DNA of 64,000 bases from CAVVAL01 sp963742725 (GTDB lineage: Bacteria > Actinomycetota > Actinomycetes > Mycobacteriales > Cryptosporangiaceae). Shown in pieces: positions 57,704-64,000 of the stretch (the stretch's first letter is position 1; each line of letters begins with the position of its first letter). The notes below the pieces were generated by a model. The model was not told where the DNA came from, searched no databases, and saw nothing but the letters and a program-made list of their open reading frames with translations. A program made the position numbers and the translations under genes. The stretch is from contig CAVUMX010000003.1 in NCBI GenBank assembly GCA_963742725.1, positions 2,418,001 through 2,482,000 of the forward strand, read 5' to 3'.

Positions 57704-60145
57704 GTGTCTGTCCTGGAAACACAACTGCGCGGAGTAGCGCGCCGGCCGGCGAAGCTGCTCCTCACCGGGCTCGGCATCCTCGTCGCGGCCTTCTTCGCGT
57801 ACGCGATCGTGCTGGCCCAGCAGGTCGTCGAGCGGACGGTCGCCGACGGGCTGAGCGACACGCCGGCCGGGTCCAGCGTGGTCCTGCGGACGGACGGCGA
57901 GCCGATGTCGCCCGCGATGCTGGCGGCCGTGCGGGCGACGTCCGGCGTGGCCGACGCGTCCGGGCGGTTGCAGGGCGGCGTGCTGCTCGGATCGGAGGAC
58001 AGGGGGCGGTACTTCGCGGTGCTGGCCGACCCGGGCTCCGGGCCACTGGCCAGGACGAAGCTCGCGTCCGGCGCCTACCCGGACGCGGCCGGCGAGGTGG
58101 CGATCACCGCCCGTACCGCCGAGCGCGACGGGCTGCGGGTCGGCCAGCGGATCACCGTGCGGACGGAGGACGGCACGACGTCGTCGCTGACGGTGACCGG
58201 CGTCGTCGGCGCGCCCGAGGACGGCGGGACCACGTTCTACACGCTCGACCGCTGGGCCGCCGGGCTGCTCGGCAGCGGGTTCGAGCGGATCGACGTCCAG
58301 GCGGCGCCGGGCACGTCGGTCGAGTCCCTGCTGGCCCGTATGCCAGCGGAGGGTGCGGCGCGCGCGGCAGCGGCCGTCCGGACGGAGGAGATAGCCGACA
58401 AGGTCGAGGAGATGCAGCCGATCTTCACGCTGCTGTCGATGTTCGTCGCGATCGCCGTCATCGCCGCCGCGCTGGTCGTCACGTCGACGTTCCGGATCAT
58501 GTTCGCCCAGCGGATGAGCCAGCTCGCGCTGCTGCGCGCGGTCGGTGCCGGCCGTGGTGGCCTGACCTGGGCACTCGTGGTGGAGGGCGCGCTCACCGGA
58601 CTCGTCGCGGGGCTCACGGGGGTCCTGCTGGCGGCCGGTGCCGGCCAGGTGGTGCCACGGCTTCTCGACCGTCCCGTGCCGGGGCTGCCGCTCGGCTGGG
58701 CGGCGGCGATCGTAGCCGGGTCGGTGGTCGTGACCGTCCTCGCCGTGCTGGCACCGGCTGTCTCGGCGGGGCGGGTGTCGCCGTTGCAGGCGCTCCGGAC
58801 GTCCGCGACGACGACCGGCCGCACCGGCATCGGCGTCGCCCGGACCGTGCTCGGCGTGCTGCTCGTCCTCGCCGCCGTCGGCGCGGGCGTGCTGGCCGAC
58901 TCGGCCGGGGACGACACGATGCTGCGGCTCGCCGTCATCGTGGCCAGCGGCACGGCGGCCTACGCGGCGCTGCTCGCGTTCGGTCCGGTCCTGGTCGGTC
59001 CGCTGCTGAAGGTGATCGGCGGGGTCCTCGGCCGCCTCGGGACCGTCGGGCGGCTCGCCGTCGGCGGCGTCGGCGGGGCACCACGTCGCGCGGCCGCCGT
59101 GTCGGCGGTGGTGGCGCTCGGCGTCACGCTCATCGCCGGCGTGCTTGTCGGCTCGGCCACCATGCGGTCGCTCGCCGAGACCGAACTCGCGCTGGAGTAC
59201 CCGGCCGACATCGAGGCACGGTCCACCGATGCCGCCACCCCGCTGCCGGCCGATCTCCCCGCGCGGCTCGACGCCCGGCCCGAGCTGGCCGAAGTGCTGC
59301 CGTACCGGCGCGTCGAGGCCACGGTCGGCGAGCAGCACCTGGCGCTGGTGGACTTCGACCTCCGCGCCCTGCCCACGGCCGAGCGGTTCCAGACGACCGG
59401 CGGCTCCCTCGCCGACATCGGCCCCGGACATCTCGCGCTGCCGGAAGTACTGGCCACGGCCATGGGCGTCAAGGCGGGCGACCCGCTCACGCTGACCGTC
59501 GACAGCCGGCGGCACACCGCCCGCGTCGGCGCCGTCATCCGCAAGGCCGGACCGCTGTCCGCCGCCACGATCGTCGACCCGGCGGACCTCACCGCGCTCG
59601 CCCCGTCCGCGCCGCTCACCGGCGTGCTGATCAACGCCGACGGCGGGCTGACGGAAGCCAGGGCGGCGGTGCTCAGCGAGATCGGCGGCACGCCCGGCGT
59701 CTCGGTGGACATGCTCGCCGACATGCGCGAAGAGGTGACGACCTGGCTCGCCGCGATGACCGGTATCGCGCTCGGCCTGCTCGGACTCACCGTCCTCATC
59801 GCGATCGTCGGCGTCGGCACCACCACCGCCCTGTCGGTCGTCCAGCGGACCCGCGAGTCCGGGATGCTCCGCGCGATCGGCCTCTCCCGAAGCGGGCTGA
59901 AGTCCAGCATCACGCTCGAAGCCGGCCTGTACGGGGCCGTCGGCTCGATCCTCGGGCTGGCGCTCGGCGTCCCGTACGCGGCCCTGCTGCTCAGCTCGCT
60001 CGACATCGGCGCGCCGATCGTCGTCCCCGCCGGGCAGCTCGCCGCGGTGTTCGGCGTCCTCGCCGTCCTGACCGCTCTCGCGGGGCTCCTGCCGGCGCGC
60101 AGGGCCGCGCGGGTCAGCCCGGTCGAGGCCCTCGGGCACGAGTAG
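57704..60145 (+). CDS. FtsX/MacB-like ABC permease (duplicated), copy 1
   Basis: 813 aa. Two FtsX-type membrane units: each has a helix, a periplasmic domain and three further helices. Repeated stretches include VVTSTFRIMFAQRMSQLALLRAVGAGRGGLTWALVVEG and LSVVQRTRESGMLRAIGLSRSGLKSSITLEA. Such permeases move lipids, peptides or antibiotics out of the membrane. It is a paralog of the protein at 61068 (shared LLTGLGILVAAFFAYAIVLAQQV start). GTG 57704 with GGAGG upstream. It has no ATPase of its own in the same unit. Confidence 0.9.
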   Translation: MSVLETQLRGVARRPAKLLLTGLGILVAAFFAYAIVLAQQVVERTVADGLSDTPAGSSVVLRTDGEPMSPAMLAAVRATSGVADASGRLQGGVLLGSEDRGRYFAVLADPGSGPLARTKLASGAYPDAAGEVAITARTAERDGLRVGQRITVRTEDGTTSSLTVTGVVGAPEDGGTTFYTLDRWAAGLLGSGFERIDVQAAPGTSVESLLARMPAEGAARAAAAVRTEEIADKVEEMQPIFTLLSMFVAIAVIAAALVVTSTFRIMFAQRMSQLALLRAVGAGRGGLTWALVVEGALTGLVAGLTGVLLAAGAGQVVPRLLDRPVPGLPLGWAAAIVAGSVVVTVLAVLAPAVSAGRVSPLQALRTSATTTGRTGIGVARTVLGVLLVLAAVGAGVLADSAGDDTMLRLAVIVASGTAAYAALLAFGPVLVGPLLKVIGGVLGRLGTVGRLAVGGVGGAPRRAAAVSAVVALGVTLIAGVLVGSATMRSLAETELALEYPADIEARSTDAATPLPADLPARLDARPELAEVLPYRRVEATVGEQHLALVDFDLRALPTAERFQTTGGSLADIGPGHLALPEVLATAMGVKAGDPLTLTVDSRRHTARVGAVIRKAGPLSAATIVDPADLTALAPSAPLTGVLINADGGLTEARAAVLSEIGGTPGVSVDMLADMREEVTTWLAAMTGIALGLLGLTVLIAIVGVGTTTALSVVQRTRESGMLRAIGLSRSGLKSSITLEAGLYGAVGSILGLALGVPYAALLLSSLDIGAPIVVPAGQLAAVFGVLAVLTALAGLLPARRAARVSPVEALGHE

Positions 60146-60169
60146 CGCTTTTCGTCGAGCGCGGGGTCG

Positions 60170-60215
60170 GCCGAAAGTCAGAGCCGGCGGACGCCGAACC
60201 CCGCGCACGGCCGAT
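60170..60215. promoter_or_regulatory. 46-bp element, copy 2, upstream of ABC ATPase
   Basis: Second copy of the element at 57594-57639, 65 bp before the ATPase start, at nearly the same distance as the first copy is from its gene. Confidence 0.6.
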
Positions 60216-60279
60216 GTCGCCGCACCCGCGCATCGCAAAGGTAGATCCCGTCAACGAAGTACGAGCAAAGGAACCTCCC

Positions 60280-61071
60280 GTGTCGCAGCCCACCGCCGCC
60301 CGTGGCGCCTTCCCGGTGCCCACCATCCCGTCCACGCCGCCGACGGTCGCCGTGGCGGCCATCGACCTGGTCAAGGTCTACGGCAACGGCGAAACCGCCG
60401 TCCGCGCCCTGGACGGCGTGTCGGTCGGCTTCGACCGGGCCGCGTTCACCGCGATCATGGGACCGTCCGGGTCGGGCAAGTCGACGCTGATGCACTGCCT
60501 CGCCGGACTGGACACGGCCACCTCCGGCAAGGCGCTGCTCGGCGGCACCGACCTGACGCAGCTCTCGGACCGGGTGCTGACGAAGGTCCGCCGCGAGCGG
60601 ATCGGGTTCGTGTTCCAGTCGTTCAACCTGCTCCACCAGCTCACCGCCGCCGAGAACATCACGCTGCCGCTGAGCCTCGCCGGCCGCAAGGCCGACGCCC
60701 GGCTGTTCGACCACCTCGTGGACGTCCTCGGCATCGGCCAGCGGCTCACGCACCGCCCGAGCGAGCTGTCCGGCGGCCAGCAGCAGCGGGTCGCGCTGGC
60801 CCGGGCGCTGGCGTCCCGTCCGGAGGTCGTGTTCGCCGACGAGCCCACCGGCAACCTCGACTCGCGCTCCGGCGCCGAGGTGCTCCAGTTCCTGAAGGAG
60901 TCCGTGCGCGAGCTGGGCCAGACCGTCGTGATGGTCACGCACGACCCGGGTGCGGCCGCGTACGCCGACCGCGTCGTGCTGCTCGCGGACGGCCGTATCG
61001 CCGGCGAGATCCAGGCCCCGACCCGCGCGTCGGTCACCGACGCCCTGCACAGCCTGGGTGACGCCCGATGA
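60280..61071 (+). CDS. MacB-type ABC ATPase
   Basis: 263 aa. Walker A GPSGSGKST, Q-loop VFQSFNLL, signature LSGGQQQRVALARAL, Walker B VVFADEPTGNLDS and switch His in VTHD, all intact; DEPTGNLDS is typical of the MacB/LolD group. GTG 60280 is chosen because AAAGGA lies 7 nt upstream. It overlaps the next permease gene by 4 nt (ATGA). It probably serves both permeases. Confidence 0.94.
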   Translation: MSQPTAARGAFPVPTIPSTPPTVAVAAIDLVKVYGNGETAVRALDGVSVGFDRAAFTAIMGPSGSGKSTLMHCLAGLDTATSGKALLGGTDLTQLSDRVLTKVRRERIGFVFQSFNLLHQLTAAENITLPLSLAGRKADARLFDHLVDVLGIGQRLTHRPSELSGGQQQRVALARALASRPEVVFADEPTGNLDSRSGAEVLQFLKESVRELGQTVVMVTHDPGAAAYADRVVLLADGRIAGEIQAPTRASVTDALHSLGDAR

Positions 61072-63578
61072 GCGTCCTCGCCACGCAGCTGCGCGACATC
61101 CGGCGCCGGCCCAGCAAGCTGTTCCTCACCGGCGCCGGCATCCTCGTCGCCGCGTTCTTCGCCTACGCGATCGTGCTGGCCCAGCAGGTCACCGAGGGGG
61201 CCGTGGCCCAGCAGGTCAGCGAGACGCCGGCCGGTGCGGCCGCCGTCATCGAGAGCGAATCCTCCCTCCTGCCGGTGAGCGCCCTGGACGCCGCCGCGAA
61301 GACGTCGGGCGTCGCCGCCATATCCGGCCGGGTCAACGGCGGCGGCGTCCGGCTCGGCACCGGGGACGCGGCCCAGTACTTCAACGTCCTCGCCGATCCC
61401 GGCAGCGGCCCGCTGACCCGCGTGAGCGTGAAGTCCGGCTCCTACCCGGACGCGCCGGGCGAGGTCGCCGTGTCGGAGAAGACCGTCGAGCGGGACAACC
61501 TCCAGCTCGGGCAGCGGCTCATGATCACGCCCGAGAACGGCACCGAGCAGGGCGGCACGCCCGTGCCGCTGACCGTCACCGGTGTGGTGGGCGCCCCCGA
61601 GGACCAGGGTTCGCTGCTGGTTCTCGGCGACCGCGCCGCCGCCGCGCTGACCGGCGGCACGTTCAGCCGGATCGACGTCGCCGGCTCCTCCCCCGCCGCA
61701 CTCGTACAGGCACTGACGGATGCCATGCCGAAGGGCGACCTGGCGCCGAAGGTCCGCGATGCCGCGACCGTGCGCGACGAGGAGGTCAGGAAGAGGATCA
61801 AGGACATCGAGCCGATCTTCATGCTGCTGTCCACGTTCGTCGTCATCTCGGTGATCGCCGCCGCGCTGGTCGTCACGTCCACCTTCCGGATCATGTTCGC
61901 CCAGCGGATGCGCCAGCTCGCGCTGCTCCGCGCGGTCGGCGCAGCCAAGGGCCGGATCACGCGGGCGCTCATCGTCGAAGGCGGCATCACCGGCCTCGTG
62001 GCCGGCGCGACCGGCGTCGGCCTGGCCCTCGCGCTCGGCTTCGCGGTCCCGGCGGTGGCCGGCGCGTTCGGGCGGGACCTGCCGGCAGCCGGCGTCTCGG
62101 TCGGATGGGCGGTCGGGATCGTCCTCGGCGCGATCGCGGTGACCGTCCTCGCGGTGCTGGCACCGGCCGTCACCGCGTCCAGGGTCTCGCCGCTCCAGGC
62201 GCTGCGCACGTCGGCGACGACCGCGTCGCAGAAGGGCATCAGCCGCGGCCGGCTCGTCCTCGGCCTGCTGCTCGTGGGCACGGCGGCGCTGCTCGGCTCC
62301 GCCGCCCAGGTCAAGGCCGGTCCGCTGGCCGAGGAGGACATCCTCGTGCTCTTCACGCTCGTCGCCAGCGGTACGGCCACGTTCGGCGCGCTGCTGGCGC
62401 TCGGTCCCGTCATCATCCGGCCGGTGCTGCGGGTCGTCGCGTGGCCCCTCTCGAAGTTCGGACCGGTCGGGCAGCTGGCTGTGGGCGGCGTCGGCGGCGC
62501 CCCGAGGCGGGCAGCGGCGGTCTCCGCCGTCGTGGCGCTCGGCGTCACGCTGATCTCCGGCGTCCTGATCGGATCGGCGACCATCCGCGCGATGGCCGAT
62601 GCCGAACTCGCCCTCCAGTTCCCGGCGGACATCGAAGCCCGGACGTCGAGCGAGACCGTCCCCCTGCCTGACGGCATGGTCGAGCGGCTGGCGAAGAGCC
62701 CCGACCTGGCCGAGGTGCTGCCGTACCGGCAGGCGTTCGCCCAGCTCGGCGAGCAGGAACTGCCGCTGGTCGACCTCAACCTCCGCGAGCTGCCGTCGGC
62801 GAAGAAGTTCAACGTTCCCGCCGGCTCGCTCAGCAGCATCGGACCGGGCGTCCTCGCGCTCCCGGAGATCCAGGCGAGGGCCCTGCACACCACGGTCGGC
62901 CAGACCCTGACGCTGACCGTCGACGGCAGGACCCGCGACCTGCGCGTCGGCGCGGTGATCGACGGCGGCGGCCCGCTCGGCGCGTCTGCCGTCCTGGACC
63001 CCGCCGACCTGACCGCGCTCGTACCGTCGGCGAAGGTCACCGGCGTTCTCGCCAACGCCCCCAGCCACGACCCGGACGACGTCACGAAGGCCCGCGCGGC
63101 CGTCGTCGCCGAGGCGGCCGGCCATCCCGGCATCGTCATCGACACCCTCGCCGACGGGCAGGCGGAGATCGACGAGATGCTGAACACGCTCACCGCGGTC
63201 GCGCTCGGGATGCTCGCCCTGACGATCGTGATCGCCGTGGCCGGGGTCGGCACCACCACCGCGCTGTCGGTCGTGGAACGCACCAGGGAGTCCGGGATGC
63301 TGCGCGCGGTCGGGCTGTCCAAGCGCGGGCTGAAGGTCAGCATCACCACCGAGGCCGCCCTGTACGGCCTGGTCGGATCGGTGATCGGGCTCGTGATCGC
63401 CGTCCCGTACTCCGCGTTGCTGCTCAGCGCCGCCGGGATCGAGGCCGCGCCCGAGCTGCCGTTCGGTCAGATCGCCGCGATGTTCGCCGTCCTCGCCGGG
63501 CTGACGGCCCTGGCCGGGCTCCTGCCCGCGCGGCAGGCGGCACGGGTCAGCCCGGTCGCGGCGCTGGCCCAGGAGTAG
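61068..63578 (+). CDS. FtsX/MacB-like ABC permease (duplicated), copy 2
   Basis: 836 aa, same architecture as the permease at 57704 with long shared segments (FLTGAGILVAAFFAYAIVLAQQV, VGGVGGAPRRAAAVSAVVALGVTLISGVLIGSATIRAMADAELALQFPADIEA, TRESGMLRAVGLSKRGLK). Tandem duplication is clear. Translationally coupled to the ATPase. Together with the kinase/regulator pair this looks like a sensing-and-export unit for a membrane-active compound (inference). Confidence 0.92.
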   Translation: MSVLATQLRDIRRRPSKLFLTGAGILVAAFFAYAIVLAQQVTEGAVAQQVSETPAGAAAVIESESSLLPVSALDAAAKTSGVAAISGRVNGGGVRLGTGDAAQYFNVLADPGSGPLTRVSVKSGSYPDAPGEVAVSEKTVERDNLQLGQRLMITPENGTEQGGTPVPLTVTGVVGAPEDQGSLLVLGDRAAAALTGGTFSRIDVAGSSPAALVQALTDAMPKGDLAPKVRDAATVRDEEVRKRIKDIEPIFMLLSTFVVISVIAAALVVTSTFRIMFAQRMRQLALLRAVGAAKGRITRALIVEGGITGLVAGATGVGLALALGFAVPAVAGAFGRDLPAAGVSVGWAVGIVLGAIAVTVLAVLAPAVTASRVSPLQALRTSATTASQKGISRGRLVLGLLLVGTAALLGSAAQVKAGPLAEEDILVLFTLVASGTATFGALLALGPVIIRPVLRVVAWPLSKFGPVGQLAVGGVGGAPRRAAAVSAVVALGVTLISGVLIGSATIRAMADAELALQFPADIEARTSSETVPLPDGMVERLAKSPDLAEVLPYRQAFAQLGEQELPLVDLNLRELPSAKKFNVPAGSLSSIGPGVLALPEIQARALHTTVGQTLTLTVDGRTRDLRVGAVIDGGGPLGASAVLDPADLTALVPSAKVTGVLANAPSHDPDDVTKARAAVVAEAAGHPGIVIDTLADGQAEIDEMLNTLTAVALGMLALTIVIAVAGVGTTTALSVVERTRESGMLRAVGLSKRGLKVSITTEAALYGLVGSVIGLVIAVPYSALLLSAAGIEAAPELPFGQIAAMFAVLAGLTALAGLLPARQAARVSPVAALAQE

Positions 63579-63596
63579 CCGGCGCCTGCCTTGCCG

Positions 63597-63644
63597 AAGT
63601 GTGTGGGATCTTGCGAGCCATACGTCGCAAGATCCCACACGCTT
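63597..63644. terminator. Bidirectional hairpin, GAAGTGTGTGG family
   Basis: 63597-63616 pairs with 63625-63644 (19 of 20) around an 8-nt loop between convergent genes. The outer arm matches the hairpin at 40066-40113; the inner stem differs but still pairs. Confidence 0.85.
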
Positions 63645-64000
63645 ACGGATCAAACTCGTCATCCGTCGTCGCTGTCAGGTCGCCGGCCGGCGGACCATCC
63701 GCACCGTCGCGTGCCGGACCCGCAGGAACCAGCGTCACTCCACGCAGCACGACGGCGGCCCACGAGCCGGCGGCCGGGTCACCGACCAGCGTCGCCGGTT
63801 GCGGCACGGCCCAGTCTTCGTCGGGCGGCACGCGGACCGGGATCGTGAGGAGTGGCTCGTCGCCGTCTGACGCGTCGAGCGAGTACACGAACACCTCGTC
63901 GTACGCGCACCGGACCGTAACCGAACGCCACGGCTGGGGGCGGCGCAACAGCCGCCGGACCGCCAGGTTCGGCAGAGCCCCACGGACCCCGGCCGCGAGC
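63643..64000 (-). CDS. Hypothetical protein, 5'-truncated by window edge
   Basis: The frame is open to base 64000 and ends at the stop at 63643. Visible part: LAVRRLLRRPQPWRSVTVRCAYDEVFVYSLD, PLLTIPVRVPPDEDWAVPQPATLVGDPAAGSWAAVVLRGVTLVPAGPA and an acidic tail. This looks beta-rich, without a recognisable enzyme motif. The start is outside the window. Confidence 0.6.
   Translation of the reverse strand, partial: LAAGVRGALPNLAVRRLLRRPQPWRSVTVRCAYDEVFVYSLDASDGDEPLLTIPVRVPPDEDWAVPQPATLVGDPAAGSWAAVVLRGVTLVPAGPARDGADGPPAGDLTATTDDEFDP

Noticed and set aside
57533..60238. About 900-codon minus-strand frame opposite the ABC permease
   Set aside because: Shadow of the FtsX-like permease; no ribosome site and no recognisable domain.

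Overview
The window is very GC-rich DNA from a filamentous-type actinobacterium. Supporting signs are frequent GTG starts with AGGAGG-type ribosome sites, an actinobacterial CtaF, a mycothiol-dependent isomerase family, F420-type oxidoreductases, a Ser/Thr kinase, a GlnR-type nitrogen box, and both type I and type II glutamine synthetases. Most of the left two thirds follows the gene order I recall for Mycobacterium tuberculosis Rv2199c-Rv2220 (ctaF, ctaC, adoK, HesB protein, glycerate kinase, DUF3043, cobT, cobS, gcvT, aminopeptidase, E2 acyltransferase, TIGR01777 protein, lipB, lipA, DUF4191, RDD, glnA). The lpd gene beside the E2 gene and the GSII gene beside glnA resemble Streptomyces more. 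I cannot name the genus.

Layout. 1-6.2 kb: end of a nucleotidyltransferase-like gene, cytochrome oxidase ctaC-ctaF, a cysteine desulfurase coupled to a TusA-like protein, adenosine kinase, an A-type Fe-S carrier, glycerate kinase. 6.4-9.8 kb: a DUF2470 gene and a ribosomal protein S4 gene diverging from one iron-box-like site, then nadA and DUF3043. 9.8-13.5 kb: three-gene ABC-2 exporter and an aldo/keto reductase. 13.6-17.1 kb: cobU-cobT-cobS, with repeat expansions in CobU and CobT. 17.2-18.9 kb: an EACC1-like protein and a membrane protein frameshifted inside a 30-bp repeat. 19-32 kb: gcvT, pepA, lpdA, sucB, TIGR01777, Ser/Thr kinase, peptidase E, HEAT protein, lipB. 32-37 kb: an accessory block between lipB and lipA (histone-H1-like/PPOX fusion, luciferase-like oxidoreductase, secreted hydrolase) rich in intergenic repeats. 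37-43.3 kb: lipA, acyltransferase, DUF4191, RDD, and divergent glnII/glnA with a GlnR box. 43.3-52.4 kb: accessory genes (MDMPI-type enzyme, DUF3800-like protein, hydrolase, an HTH-TPR regulator operon, DinB, an Nramp-like transporter). 52.4-64 kb: PspC protein, secreted lysyl-oxidase-like protein, secreted GH5 endoglucanase behind a palindromic operator, and a two-component system divergent from two MacB/FtsX-type ABC permeases and their ATPase.

Functional links: lpdA and sucB form a 2-oxoacid dehydrogenase E3/E2 pair, with lipB and lipA making its lipoyl cofactor. The desulfurase, TusA, HesB, NadA and LipA form a sulfur/Fe-S theme. GSI and GSII share a GlnR-controlled divergent region. The histidine kinase/response regulator probably controls the ABC genes, because a 46-bp element lies upstream of both ABC units.

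The least expected signals are: an iron-type box in front of an S4 gene; the H1-like tail on a PPOX enzyme; two copies of an intergenic element whose stem shows compensatory base changes; several families of palindromic terminator-like repeats with conserved flanks; a structured ~95-nt element at 22.5 kb; and an Nramp-like transporter without the canonical metal motifs. No tRNA, rRNA, CRISPR array or intact insertion sequence was recognised.
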